Positions 7,842 to 16,484 of a stretch of 48,841 bases of DNA are shown here, in pieces; position 1 is the stretch's first letter; every line of letters begins with the position of its first letter. The stretch is taken from contig DUBE01000003.1 of assembly GCA_012960475.1 (NCBI GenBank), positions 1 to 48,841 of the forward strand. Reading direction: 5' to 3'. The notes below the pieces were generated by a model. That model made no database searches. It had not been told where the DNA came from and was given only the letters and a program-made list of their open reading frames with translations. Made by a program: the position numbers and the translations under genes. The stretch is from Planctomycetota bacterium. GTDB taxonomy: Bacteria; Planctomycetota; UBA1135; GCA-002686595.

Positions 7842-9182
7842 TTGTCTTCTTTCCAGAGCCTTCTGCTCCTTCGACGGGAGGAACGCTGGCCGGTGTTCTC
7901 GGGCTGCGCGGCGGGCTTCGCGGTCCTGGGGGCCTACTATCTGCTGAAGCCCTTGCGGGACGAGGTCTTTGTGGGGGACCGGGCGGTGGGGGCCGAACTC
8001 TGGACCGGTACCTTCCTGTTGGCCCTCTTGCTGCATCCGGTCTATGGAATGCTTGTGGCGCGGGTTCGTCGCGAGCGCGTGCTGCCGATTCTGTTTCGTG
8101 CGGCGGCCCTGCTCCTGGTGGGCTTGTATTGGTTGCTTCACAGGGTTCCGGAACCGGAAACCGTGGGGCCCTGGCTGGAGCAGGCCGGTTCTTTTTGGAG
8201 CGGCCGTTGGGTGCAGGGGGAGCAGGGTTGGCAGTTGTTGCAAGGCTCCCGCATCTGGTTGCAGCGCGGCTTCTATGTGGCTGTTTCGGTCTTCAACCTC
8301 TACCTGATCAGCGCCCTGTGGAGCGCCTTGATCGAGCGTTTTGAGGGGCCTTCCTCCCGGCGGCTGTTCGGGCTCCTGGCGGCGGGTGGCAGCTTGGGAG
8401 CCATCGCGGGTTCGGCCTTGGTGGCCGTGGCCTTCGACAGTTGGGGTTCCGGGCCGTTCCTGTTGCTGGCGGCGGGCTTGTTGGAGTTCAGTCTGCATGC
8501 TCTGCGCTCGGCCGGTGCGTGCCAGGCCCGGGCGCCCATGCACGGCAGCAGTTTCGAGGGTTTGGGGCTGGTGTGGCGTCATCCGCGCCTGCGTCTGCTC
8601 GGTGTGTACATCTTGTTTTTTACCCTGGGGTCCACCTGGCTGTACTTCTTGACCGCGGATCTGCTTAAAGTTCACCTTCCCCTGAAAGTGGATCGGGTGC
8701 GTTTCTTCTCGGGCGTTCATCTGGTGACGAATGTTCTCACACTGGGGATCCAGATCGGCCTGGTGGGTCGCTTGATGAGTTCCCGTGGGCTGCTGCCGGG
8801 GCTGGTTCTGTTGCCCCTGGTTTCTTTGGTGGGATTCACTTCGCTGGCCTTTGCGCCCCTGCTCTCGGTGCTGTTTGCGTTCAACGTGCTGCGGGCGAGT
8901 TCGCGCTATGCATTGGCAAAGCCCGCGCGCGAGGCGCTCTATGTGGGGCTGGAGCCGAGGGATGTGTACAAGGCCAAGAACTTCTTGGATGCGGCTCTCT
9001 ATCGGGGCGGGGATCTGGTCAGTGGCTGGGCCTTCCAGGGAGCCAGCGCCCTGATTGTTTCCGGGGGTGCGGCCTTGACGCTCTTGGTCTTGCCCTTCAT
9101 GGCCACCTCGGTGGGGGTGGCCTGGCGGCTGGGGCGAGAGGCGGACCACGCCCTCCCGGATCCCAAGGAGGATCAGGGCTGA
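7842..9182 (+). CDS. ATP/ADP-translocase-like MFS carrier (Npt1/Npt2 type)
   Basis: A 446-residue membrane protein with about 12 hydrophobic segments. The opening helix ending in AYYLLKPLRDE (31-41) is the hallmark of the nucleotide transporter-like (TlcC/Npt) family; RNA-virus-like energy parasites use relatives for ATP import, but homologues also occur in free-living bacteria, where the substrate is unknown. The start is TTG at 7842, 33 nt after sodN, and the first conserved helix follows directly. The last 10 nt overlap the convergent KBL-type gene. The LFGLLAAGGSLGAIAGS helix near residue 170 is typical MFS. Transport of nucleotides is not shown by the sequence; it is only the family's best-known activity. 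Confidence 0.75.
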   Translation: MSSFQSLLLLRREERWPVFSGCAAGFAVLGAYYLLKPLRDEVFVGDRAVGAELWTGTFLLALLLHPVYGMLVARVRRERVLPILFRAAALLLVGLYWLLHRVPEPETVGPWLEQAGSFWSGRWVQGEQGWQLLQGSRIWLQRGFYVAVSVFNLYLISALWSALIERFEGPSSRRLFGLLAAGGSLGAIAGSALVAVAFDSWGSGPFLLLAAGLLEFSLHALRSAGACQARAPMHGSSFEGLGLVWRHPRLRLLGVYILFFTLGSTWLYFLTADLLKVHLPLKVDRVRFFSGVHLVTNVLTLGIQIGLVGRLMSSRGLLPGLVLLPLVSLVGFTSLAFAPLLSVLFAFNVLRASSRYALAKPAREALYVGLEPRDVYKAKNFLDAALYRGGDLVSGWAFQGASALIVSGGAALTLLVLPFMATSVGVAWRLGREADHALPDPKEDQG

Positions 9183-10258
9183 TAGTGTTGCAGCAGCGCC
9201 TCTTCGAGGCGTTCGAGGTCCTGGGTGGTATGTTCACTGGAGACCGCTACTCGCAGGGCACCGGGACCACCGCCGTATTCGGTCCAGGGAATGTAGAGGC
9301 CTTGGGCGGCGAGTTTCTGCTCCAGGGCGCGGCCGGCTGTCTGATCGCTGACCGGCAGGGCAAGCACCGGGGAACGGCCTTCCGCATCTTCCTGGATCAG
9401 GCGCTTGCCGATGGCGGTCAGGCGCGCTGCATGGGCCCGCAGGCGGCGCACGCGCTCCGGTTCGCGCTCAAGGATCTGTAAGGCCGCGCGCGCTCCCGCC
9501 GCTACCGCCGGAGGAATGGGCGTGGTGCCCACGAAGGCGTCAGCACGCCTGCGGATGCGTTCGATGGTGCCGGTACTGCTGGCTATGAAACCGCCCCCGG
9601 CACCCAGGGCCTTGGCCATGCTGCCCGTCATCACCGCGCGAGGGTCGCTGATTCCAGCACCGTTCAAGCTTCCTCTTCCACCCTGGCCCAAGAACCCAAG
9701 ACCGTGGCTGTCATCCACCACCAGGATTCCCTTGCGCGGCAGCAGGCGCAGGAATTCTGCCAGGGGTGCGATGCGCCGTTGCATGGGGAAGAGGCCGTCG
9801 GTCAAGAGGGCCAGGTGCTGTTCCCGGTGGCGATCCAGGAGGGCGTGTGTACGGGTCACATCACTGGCGCCACAGTCGATCACCTGAGCGCGGGTCAGGG
9901 TGGTGGACATCCACAGGGATGCGTGGGCGTCACCGTCCACCAGCACCGTGTCCAATTCGTCTCCATAGGCCTGCATGACCGCCTCGTTTGCCAGCCAGCC
10001 ACTGGGCAGGATCAGGGTCGCTTCGAGCCCCAGGAACTCCGCCAGGGCCTCCTCCAGGTTCTCGTGTTCCGCGAAGTTCCCGCTGGTGCTGCGGGAAGCG
10101 GCGGCGGAGAGGCCGCAGCGTGCCAGGCACTCCTGTGCTGCGGTCAGTACCTCGGGGTGGTGCGCCAGCCCCAGCAAGTTGGTGCCCGCGAAGGAGAGCA
10201 GGTCTTGACCGTTCACCCGCAGGGTGGTGGAGGTGGAGGCATCAATGCGGCGCAACAT
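9173..10258 (-). CDS. Alpha-oxoamine synthase family PLP enzyme (BioF/KBL-like)
   Basis: A 361-residue fold-type I PLP enzyme of the group that includes 8-amino-7-oxononanoate synthase and 2-amino-3-ketobutyrate CoA ligase. Seen: a TNLLGLAHHPEV opening (26-37), DGDAHAS with the PLP-stacking His112, VDDSHGLGFLG at 181-191 with Asp182/Asp183 and His185, and the Schiff-base lysine in GSMAKALG (Lys216). The start at 10258 is preferred because a TACCCT box lies 8 nt upstream; ATG at 10285 would add nine residues. No other biotin or threonine-catabolism gene is near, so BioF, KBL or another acyl-CoA condensing role cannot be separated. It is convergent with the carrier gene. Confidence 0.82.
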   Translation of the reverse strand: MLRRIDASTSTTLRVNGQDLLSFAGTNLLGLAHHPEVLTAAQECLARCGLSAAASRSTSGNFAEHENLEEALAEFLGLEATLILPSGWLANEAVMQAYGDELDTVLVDGDAHASLWMSTTLTRAQVIDCGASDVTRTHALLDRHREQHLALLTDGLFPMQRRIAPLAEFLRLLPRKGILVVDDSHGLGFLGQGGRGSLNGAGISDPRAVMTGSMAKALGAGGGFIASSTGTIERIRRRADAFVGTTPIPPAVAAGARAALQILEREPERVRRLRAHAARLTAIGKRLIQEDAEGRSPVLALPVSDQTAGRALEQKLAAQGLYIPWTEYGGGPGALRVAVSSEHTTQDLERLEEALLQHYQP

Positions 10259-10266
10259 GGTGTTGG

Positions 10267-10272
10267 AGGGTA
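10267..10272 (-). promoter_or_regulatory. -10 element of the KBL-type gene (leaderless arrangement)
   Basis: TACCCT on the minus strand ends 8 nt before the ATG at 10258, the same element and spacing as for uvrB. Confidence 0.35.
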
Positions 10273-10522
10273 CCGTATCCTGCATCGCTGGGGGGTTGAC
10301 CTTGTAGTGCTGCCCCTGCTTGTGATTCTGGGCTCGGGTGCGCATCTGCAGCTGAAGAAGGACGTTTCTCGGATCTGACAGCTGCGAGCAGGAGGGCTCG
10401 GTCAAGCCCCAGCAGCACCAGCGCGGTGGGGCTGGACGCGCAGTCCTCATGCGGTCGTTTCCCGTCGTGCGGGTGCTTGCTTCGGATGGGAGCAGAGGTG
10501 CGGAATCTGTTCGCTGGCTTGC

Positions 10523-10528
10523 TAGAGT
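10523..10528 (+). promoter_or_regulatory. Possible -10 element of the three-gene unit 10619-13276
   Basis: GCTAGAGTGG repeats the GCTAGANTG string seen before pyrD (41122). It leaves a leader of about 85 nt before the TTG at 10619. The rest of 10273-10618 holds only an AGCCC/GGGCT inverted repeat around 10406-10434 and no gene I can support. Confidence 0.35.
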
Positions 10529-10618
10529 GGACGCATCCAAGAGTCCCCATCAGCTGCCTCCACTGACCCTGCTTGTCCCCTGACCGTCGGGGGGCGTGCA
10601 CGGATACTGCTGCCCGGT

Positions 10619-11257
10619 TTGTTGGTGGGACTGTGCCTGGGAGCAGTCGCCCTCGCTGCGGCGCGCTGGGGGGCAGGACCTGTGCCGGCCCTGGTATTCG
10701 CGGCGCTCTTGGCGCCAATGATTGGTGCCTGCCTGGGCGCGGCCGGTCCGGGAGTTCCCAAGTTGTGGGCCTCATTCCGCATGGGGCTGGCGGCCTTGGT
10801 GATTCTTGCTTGCTGGGCCTTGGTGCCTGGGGTGGATCCCGTAGGCGTTGTCCTGGCCTGGAGCGGCTTGATGCTCCTTGGTTCAGGGCTCGCTGCTCTG
10901 ATGCACGGCCGTTGGTCCATTGATCGGCGCAGTCTTGGAGCAGCCCTGTTCTTCCTGGGGGCGCTGCTCTCCGCCTTGCCCGGGGGCGCCGGACGTTTGC
11001 AGGGTGGAGCTTTTGATCCGGCGACCACTGCCTGGTTGTTGGACCTTTCGCCGGCGACTCTGATGGTGGAATCCGCGGGGCTCGATTGGCTGCGCCATCC
11101 GGCGGTCTATGGGCCGGCTGGAGGTGACGCCCTGGGCCCTGATCTGCGTGGTCCTTGGGGTGCACTTGCGGGTGGGGTACTCGCTTTGGTGGGATATGCG
11201 CTGACCCAACTCGGCTGGCGTTTGCGCCGAGCCCCCGAACACCATGTCCACCCGTAA
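10619..11257 (+). CDS. Hypothetical inner-membrane protein
   Basis: A 212-residue hydrophobic protein that I do not recognise. About six membrane segments can be seen (roughly 2-24, 25-40, 52-68, 72-90, 105-118 and 183-200), with a soluble loop between the last two containing LDLSPATLMVESAGLDWL and then LRHPAVYGPA. The start is TTG at 10619; the frame stays open upstream to 10526 but offers no ATG or GTG. It overlaps the NIL-domain gene by 14 nt, and that gene overlaps the gamma-glutamyltransferase by 4 nt, so the three are almost certainly co-translated. A link to amino-acid or peptide handling is possible from its neighbours only. Confidence 0.6.
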   Translation: MLVGLCLGAVALAAARWGAGPVPALVFAALLAPMIGACLGAAGPGVPKLWASFRMGLAALVILACWALVPGVDPVGVVLAWSGLMLLGSGLAALMHGRWSIDRRSLGAALFFLGALLSALPGGAGRLQGGAFDPATTAWLLDLSPATLMVESAGLDWLRHPAVYGPAGGDALGPDLRGPWGALAGGVLALVGYALTQLGWRLRRAPEHHVHP

Positions 11258-11501
11258 GTTCTTCTGCACCTTTCCTCAGGACCTGATCAGTGAACCGATC
11301 GTCAGTCATGTGCTTGGCGAACGGTTTGGTGTAGTGCCCAATATTCGTGCAGCGAGCATCACCGATACCATGGCGATCGTGGCCGTGGAGATCGAAGGGG
11401 AGGGAGAGTGCATCGAGGAATCGGTGGCCTACTTGCGTGAGCGGGGTGTCAAGGTCGAAGAGATCGGCGAGTCTGACTCCCACGATCTGCCTCAGATATG
11501 A
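11244..11501 (+). CDS. Free-standing NIL-domain protein
   Basis: An 85-residue cytoplasmic protein made of a single NIL domain, the ferredoxin-like ligand-binding domain normally at the C-terminus of the methionine importer ATPase MetN. Matches to the family pattern are SEPIVSHVLGERFGVVPNI near 16-34, an amphipathic strand TMAIVAVEIEGE, and the closing ESVAYLRERGVKVEEIG near 59-75. There is no ATPase or ferredoxin domain, so if it binds an amino acid such as methionine it would act as a sensor or partner, which is inference. It overlaps the membrane-protein gene by 14 nt and shares ATGA with the next gene. Confidence 0.8.
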   Translation: MSTRKFFCTFPQDLISEPIVSHVLGERFGVVPNIRAASITDTMAIVAVEIEGEGECIEESVAYLRERGVKVEEIGESDSHDLPQI

Positions 11502-13276
11502 GGGCGCGAAGTCTCGTCCAGGGCGTATTGATCTCGATGTTGGTCTGCCCTCCTGGTTGCAAGGGCCCGGGGACTCCACCCCCTCCCCAGCACCAACTGC
11601 CTCTGCATGGGGCGGTCGTCTCCGGCCAACCCCTGGCGACCCGGGTTGGCTTGGACATTCTGGAAGCCGGAGGCAACGCGGCAGATGCGGCGGTGGCCAC
11701 GGCTTTGGCCCTGGCAGTAGTCCTGCCCCAGGCGGGTAACTTGGGGGGCGGAGGGTTCGCTCTTTGGGTGCCGCACCAGGGCCAGGGTGAGGTGATCGAC
11801 TTCCGCGAGGTGACGCCGCAGGGATTTGACCAGGACCTGTATCTAGATGACGAGGGCAAGTTGGTGGGGCGGCGCTCCCTGGAGACGCCCCTGGCGGTGG
11901 GCGTGCCGGGCAGTCCCGCAGGGCTCTATTCCCTGTTCGAGCGCCACGGCTCCGGCAAATTCTCCTTCCTGCAGCTTTGCGCACCGGCTATCTCCCTGGC
12001 TCGTGAGGGTATTACTGCCAATGCCTGGCTGGTGAGGTCTCTCGGCGCCGATGGGCCCAAGCGGCGTCTGCAGGCGGATCCCGCCGCCCGCGCTCTGTTT
12101 TATCCCCATCAGGGAGGCGAGGCCCTGCGTGTGGGGGATGCGTTGATTCAGGAGGATCTGGCCCAGACCCTGGAGCGCTATGGGGCCCAGGGGCCGCGCG
12201 GTTTCTACCAGGGCCAGACCGCTGCCTTGTTGCTGGACAGTTTGGCGGAGGCCAATGAGCGCGAGGGAAATCTGGTCGGGGAGCGGGGCATGACCGCGGC
12301 CGACTTGACCAGCTATTCCAGTTTGGTGCGCTCGCCCCTGAGGGGTTGGTTTCGGGGTTTTGAGGTGCTCTCGGTGCCGCCCCCCAGCTCCGGAGGCTTT
12401 GTGTTGCTGCAGGTGCTGGGGATTCTTGAGGGCTTGCCTTTGGAAGGCCAACGCACGCCGCAGGGCGAGCCTACCGCCCGGGCCCTGCACTGGTGGATCG
12501 AGGCCCTGCGCATGGCCTTTGCCGACCGGGCCGAGCATCTGGGGGATCCCAAGGATTATGCGGTGCCACTGGATGCCTTGCTGGGGGCTGACTGGGTCAC
12601 CATGCGAAGGGTTTCCATTGGGCCCCAGGCGGACTTGGATTGTCGGGCCTGGGTGCCGCCAGGTGGCCCCGAGTCGTCCCAGACCACGCACCTCTCGGTG
12701 CTCGATGATCAGGGCAACGCGGTCAGCTTGACGACCACTTTGAATGCCACCTTTGGCAGTGGGATCATGGTCAAGGGCGGGGGTTTTCTGTTGAACAACG
12801 AATTGGATGACTTTTCGATTCTGCCCGGGACGCCCAACATGTTCGGGTTGCTGGGCAGTGACGCCAATCAACTGCGGCCCGGGCGTCGGCCCCTGTCCTC
12901 CATGACGCCCACTGTGGTGCGAGAGGGGGGAGGGCGCGTGGTGCTGGTGGTGGGAGCCCCAGGCGGTCCGCGGATTATTTCATCCGTGCTTCAGGTGGTG
13001 CTGCGGGTGTTGGTTTATCGCCAGGATCTGGAGAGCGCCGTGCGCGCACCGCGTCTGCACCAACAGTGGCGGCCGAAGGAAACCCGGGTGGAGAAGAGCT
13101 TTGATCCGGAGCTGGTCAAACTTCTGGAAGCAACCCACGGCCAGCCCTTCGCCAAGGGCAGCGCGGCGGGGTTGATCCAGGCGATCGGCGTGGGTGCCGA
13201 TGGGCAGCCCAGCGCGGTGAGCGATCCCCGCAGCGGGGGAACTGGGGGGCTCCAGCGCGAGAAGGCTCCGCGCTAG
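11498..13276 (+). CDS. ggt: Gamma-glutamyltransferase, exported
   Basis: A 592-residue Ntn-hydrolase precursor that would hydrolyse or transfer the gamma-glutamyl group of glutathione and similar peptides. Seen: an N-terminal export segment (LVQGVLISMLVCPPGC), EAGGNAADAAVATALAL at 56-72, the GNLGGGGF motif at 80-87, the autocatalytic site SSQTTHLSV with likely nucleophile Thr396, NLTT-like SLTTTLNATFGSG at 410-422, and RPLSSMTPT near 467-475. The precursor would split before Thr396 into large and small subunits, and the length is normal. A lipobox is not clear, so secretion or lipidation is unresolved. The start overlaps the NIL gene stop (ATGA). Confidence 0.93.
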   Translation: MRARSLVQGVLISMLVCPPGCKGPGTPPPPQHQLPLHGAVVSGQPLATRVGLDILEAGGNAADAAVATALALAVVLPQAGNLGGGGFALWVPHQGQGEVIDFREVTPQGFDQDLYLDDEGKLVGRRSLETPLAVGVPGSPAGLYSLFERHGSGKFSFLQLCAPAISLAREGITANAWLVRSLGADGPKRRLQADPAARALFYPHQGGEALRVGDALIQEDLAQTLERYGAQGPRGFYQGQTAALLLDSLAEANEREGNLVGERGMTAADLTSYSSLVRSPLRGWFRGFEVLSVPPPSSGGFVLLQVLGILEGLPLEGQRTPQGEPTARALHWWIEALRMAFADRAEHLGDPKDYAVPLDALLGADWVTMRRVSIGPQADLDCRAWVPPGGPESSQTTHLSVLDDQGNAVSLTTTLNATFGSGIMVKGGGFLLNNELDDFSILPGTPNMFGLLGSDANQLRPGRRPLSSMTPTVVREGGGRVVLVVGAPGGPRIISSVLQVVLRVLVYRQDLESAVRAPRLHQQWRPKETRVEKSFDPELVKLLEATHGQPFAKGSAAGLIQAIGVGADGQPSAVSDPRSGGTGGLQREKAPR

Positions 13277-13293
13277 GTGACGTCTGGGGCCTG

Positions 13294-13319
13294 GAGGGGT
13301 CTGGGAAGAGAACCCCCTC
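13294..13319. terminator. Inverted repeat between convergent genes
   Basis: GAGGGGT (13294-13300) pairs with ACCCCCTC (13312-13319) with one bulged base. It lies in the 57-nt gap between the convergent ggt and zinc-ribbon genes. There is no T-tract on either side, so an intrinsic terminator is only possible. Confidence 0.35.
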
Positions 13320-13333
13320 TACCCGCTTCGTGA

Positions 13334-15031
13334 TCAAAAGTCGTCGAGCGCGTCGAGTTCGTCGTCCAAGGCATCGTCGCCTTTCTCCTCACTCGGGGCC
13401 TCATCGCGCTTCTTCATTTCGTCGATCTTGGCGTAGCGCTCGAAGTAGCCGGGTTCTTTCAGTTCGCGGCTCCAGACCTTTTCATAGAGCAACTCCACGC
13501 AGCGCGCGTTCTGGATCGCGGTCTTGTTGGGTTCCTGGCGGTATTCGTGGTACCAGCCCACATTGCGGCCGTTGGCGATGTTCTGCAGGGAACGCTGGCA
13601 GACATCACCGGCCATGTTGCCCTCGGGGTCTGCGAAGTCCAGGTTCAGCATGACGTTGATGATCGCGGGGAAGGACATCTTGCCCTTCTTTTCAAGAGCG
13701 ATGGCGGCGCGGAGACCTTTGGCTCCCGCGTCCGGGTCGATCATCACTCGGGCCAGATCCATGATTTCCAGCCACTCCGATTCGTCCACCCCAGGGGGCA
13801 CGGAGAAGGGCTCGAAGTCGGCCAGCTTGGGCTCCGCCGGGTCCGTGGGGTCGTAGATTACATCCGGGTACCTGGCACCGCCCTTGGGCTGCCTTGAGAC
13901 CATCCAGACCTTGAAGCGGCCGGTGACCGGGTTGCGGGGGATCTCGGAGGTTTCCGTAGCCGGAGCAGGAGGCGCCTTGGGGGCGGTTGCTTCGGTTGGC
14001 GGGCCCTGCACCTCCAATGGATCCGACGCATCCCCCGACGTCAGCTTTTCAGGGCTACTACTGTTGTCGATGGCATCCGCCTGCAGCTGCTCCAGTTGTT
14101 TGCGCGAATCGTCGAATTGCTTTCGCTGCTCCGGTGTCATTTGCTCGACTGGAGCCTTGTCCAACGCTTCAAGGGCTTGCTTAATTATGATCAATTGGGC
14201 CGTGTTGTCCAACTTTTCAAGGACTTGTCTAATCAGGGCCACTTGGGGCGTGTCGATTGGGGGCACAAAGGCCGTGCCCTGACTTCCGTCGGTGGTTTCC
14301 GTTCCGGACTTGTCGGTGTCACCGGCGACCACCTCGGTGTTCTCTTCGGGCGCGTCGTCCTCACTGTTTATCTTGTACAAGAAGCCAGCGGTTGCCAGCA
14401 CCAGGGCCAGCAGACTGCCGATTATCAGGGCAGGGGGCATGTTCTGCTTCTTGCGGCCCCCGCGATGTCCGGGGCGGGAGCTACCGCGCTCTTCGTCAGC
14501 GTCCCGTTTGGCTGTGCTGGAGCGTGCGCTTTTCTTGGGTCCGGCGGACCTGCGTGTGCTGCCGCCGGCTGAACTCGATTTGCTGCTCGAGGCTGTGCGC
14601 CCACTTGCGCTCTTGGGGCGCGTGCTTCCGGCGGCGGGGCGGGCGGCCTGGGCCTTGGCTTCGTCGGTGCCAGTGGCTTCCTGTTCAGCCTTGCGGCGGG
14701 CGAGGAGTTTCTCCTTCATGGTTGGGCCCTCGCGCTGCTTGCGGGGCGCCTCCTCAGGAACCTCCAGCACCTTCTTGGGGGGTGTTTGTCTGGGGCTGTT
14801 GGTGGGCTTGGGGCTTTTTGTAGGAACCGGCCTGGGCTTGGGCGTGGAACTGGAGCCTTGGGAACTCCCGGTGTGGGACTCCGCCGGGGGCACGGGATCC
14901 GTACGGGTTTGCACAGGACCCACGGCTACGATCCCTCCACATTTCTTGCACTTGGCCTTGTCGGCGGCGAAGGTCGGTGAGAGTTTGTACTCGGCGCTGC
15001 AATCGCCGCAGATGCCCTTGCGGTAGTCCAT
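13334..15031 (-). CDS. Zinc-ribbon, single-TM protein with low-complexity linker (copy 1)
   Basis: A 565-residue protein of no named family. It has a CxxC...CxxC zinc ribbon (Cys8, Cys11, Cys28, Cys31), then a long Pro/Ser/Lys/Ala-rich linker with many SK and PK runs (about 40-195), one membrane helix (199-219), a charged segment, and a C-terminal helical domain from about 380. It ends in an acidic tail (DDALDDELDALDDF). Topology: zinc ribbon and basic linker in the cytoplasm, the rest across the membrane. The same plan is seen in the neighbour at 15128-16423, so the two are likely paralogues or partners. Such ribbon-TM proteins are common in planctomycetes. A gap of 96 nt with its own possible promoter (TAGAAT at 15125-15130, minus) separates them. 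Confidence 0.75.
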   Translation of the reverse strand: MDYRKGICGDCSAEYKLSPTFAADKAKCKKCGGIVAVGPVQTRTDPVPPAESHTGSSQGSSSTPKPRPVPTKSPKPTNSPRQTPPKKVLEVPEEAPRKQREGPTMKEKLLARRKAEQEATGTDEAKAQAARPAAGSTRPKSASGRTASSSKSSSAGGSTRRSAGPKKSARSSTAKRDADEERGSSRPGHRGGRKKQNMPPALIIGSLLALVLATAGFLYKINSEDDAPEENTEVVAGDTDKSGTETTDGSQGTAFVPPIDTPQVALIRQVLEKLDNTAQLIIIKQALEALDKAPVEQMTPEQRKQFDDSRKQLEQLQADAIDNSSSPEKLTSGDASDPLEVQGPPTEATAPKAPPAPATETSEIPRNPVTGRFKVWMVSRQPKGGARYPDVIYDPTDPAEPKLADFEPFSVPPGVDESEWLEIMDLARVMIDPDAGAKGLRAAIALEKKGKMSFPAIINVMLNLDFADPEGNMAGDVCQRSLQNIANGRNVGWYHEYRQEPNKTAIQNARCVELLYEKVWSRELKEPGYFERYAKIDEMKKRDEAPSEEKGDDALDDELDALDDF

Positions 15032-15124
15032 TTCGAAGATCGGGGGGTTGGAGTGCTCGGAGAGCGGCTCCCATGGGGATTCTGGAGGATGAAGGGAGAC
15101 CGTGAATGGTCCCGGGGAGGCAGG

Positions 15125-15130
15125 ATTCTA
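15125..15130 (-). promoter_or_regulatory. Possible -10 element of zinc-ribbon gene copy 1
   Basis: TAGAAT on the minus strand overlaps the stop of the upstream gene. With GCAACA 17 nt upstream it forms a weak sigma-70-like promoter and leaves a leader of about 85 nt. Confidence 0.3.
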
Positions 15131-16423
15131 CCCGCCCCGCTTGAGCTTGTTGCGGGCTCGTTCCAATTCCCGGCGTTCGCGGGCGTTGCGGGGCTGGAAG
15201 TCTGGGTCGCTGAGCAGGGGGTCCTCCTCCTCCTCAGGGCGGCCCTTGAAGGATCGGTAGCGCCGGTCAAACCAGCCAAACCACTGCTTGAGTCCGGATT
15301 CCTGGCGTTCTTTGGTGGTTCCCAGGGCCTCGTGGGCCTGGAAACTGGTCTGGTAGCCGGTGATTCCCTGCAGACTCAGGTGCACCAGATTGAGGGACGT
15401 GGCGTTGTCAATGCTGTCCAGGGGGATGGTAGCCAGCTTGGTCATGAGCGGCGCGATGGCGGGCTTCCCGATCTCGCGCAGTTCGTTCTGGATGGCGAAG
15501 GTCTTGGTGCCATCGGGGTCCACAAGACGCGCGATCAGATCATCGATGCGCGCGCGCATTTCGGGCGACACATCCAGGTCGTAGGGGATTGGGCGGATCT
15601 TGCCTTCGATCACTTTGGAACCATCGGAGAGTACCCGGCGTTCGATCTTGCCCGCGCCCCGGCGGCGCTGGGTGGTGACTTCCTCGGGGGAGATCCAGCG
15701 CATCCAGTTCCAGCCCTTGAGCACACCGTTTTCCCTGGCGAGGTGCCACTCCACATGGCGGTCGGGCAGACCCAGAGAGGTGTCCGTATTGGAAAGTTTG
15801 AGGCGCACGATCAAGCCGCCGCCGATGCCCTCGTCGTCAGCCTCGATCCAACCGTGGTAGGGCTTCCACTGATCGAAGAGTTCGCGGTCAGTGCCATTGA
15901 TCATGTCGCGGGCCACATCGCTCAAGAAGATCAGGCGCTCGGTTCCCACCAGGCCGAGCCACGGCGTGCGGGGTTCGGCGGAGCCCCCTTCGGCCTCTGT
16001 CTTTGCGGCGAGTTCCTCTCCGAAGCGCTTGTAGGTCTTTGACCCGTGCAGCAATTGGGAGAGCCGGATCGGGTCTTCCGCTGACAGGAGGGTGTGCAGT
16101 TTGCGGGCCGCCAGGACCCCTTCGCTCTCCCAACCGAGCATGTCTCCCTCTGACTCCGGGGCCACCTTGGCGGTCTCTTCCGGGGGGGGCGGGGGAGGGC
16201 CCTTGCCCTTTCCCTGGGCCAGCAAGCCGATGACCAGGGCACTTACAACCACCACCCCACCAATGATCATGGTCGAGGAGTTGTCCTTGCCCTTGGTTCG
16301 GCCCTGTGAGCCCTTGGGCCGTGCCACATAGACCTTGCCGCACTGACTGCAACGGACCTTGGCCCCTTCCTTGCTATCAGGGAGTCTGGCCTGGGCCGCG
16401 CAACTGGGGCATTGGATGATCAT
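15128..16423 (-). CDS. Zinc-ribbon, single-TM protein with HEAT-like C-terminus (copy 2)
   Basis: A 431-residue protein. It has an N-terminal MJ0042-type zinc ribbon (Cys5, Cys8, Cys25, Cys28), a short basic linker, one membrane helix (about 52-69), a Pro run, and a large extracytoplasmic part. The C-terminal third contains a HEAT-like repeat (LREIGKPAIAPLMTKLATI) followed by QGITGYQTSF and QWFGWFDRRY. A similar order (repeat, then LQNIANGRNVGWYHEYR) occurs in copy 1, supporting common ancestry. The Met at 16423 is chosen because the ribbon begins there and a TACCCT box sits 6 nt upstream. Function is unknown; binding to envelope or surface proteins is one possibility. It is divergent from uvrB. 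Confidence 0.78.
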   Translation of the reverse strand: MIIQCPSCAAQARLPDSKEGAKVRCSQCGKVYVARPKGSQGRTKGKDNSSTMIIGGVVVVSALVIGLLAQGKGKGPPPPPPEETAKVAPESEGDMLGWESEGVLAARKLHTLLSAEDPIRLSQLLHGSKTYKRFGEELAAKTEAEGGSAEPRTPWLGLVGTERLIFLSDVARDMINGTDRELFDQWKPYHGWIEADDEGIGGGLIVRLKLSNTDTSLGLPDRHVEWHLARENGVLKGWNWMRWISPEEVTTQRRRGAGKIERRVLSDGSKVIEGKIRPIPYDLDVSPEMRARIDDLIARLVDPDGTKTFAIQNELREIGKPAIAPLMTKLATIPLDSIDNATSLNLVHLSLQGITGYQTSFQAHEALGTTKERQESGLKQWFGWFDRRYRSFKGRPEEEEDPLLSDPDFQPRNARERRELERARNKLKRGG

Positions 16424-16429
16424 GGGGTC

Positions 16430-16435
16430 AGGGTA
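16430..16435 (-). promoter_or_regulatory. -10 element of zinc-ribbon gene copy 2 (leaderless arrangement)
   Basis: TACCCT on the minus strand ends 6 nt before the ATG at 16423. Confidence 0.4.
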
Positions 16436-16484
16436 AGGGTTGAGGGGCGGCAGCACTAGTTCCGTGGTGTGTCGGCGCGGGGGT

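Noticed and set aside
7785..9149. A 454-codon open frame on the minus strand
   Set aside because: It mirrors the ATP/ADP-translocase-like gene, whose translation has clear membrane helices and a family motif.
10242..11984. A 580-codon open frame on the minus strand
   Set aside because: It is antisense to the membrane-protein, NIL and ggt genes, with low-complexity Pro/Arg/Ser composition; a shadow of the real genes.
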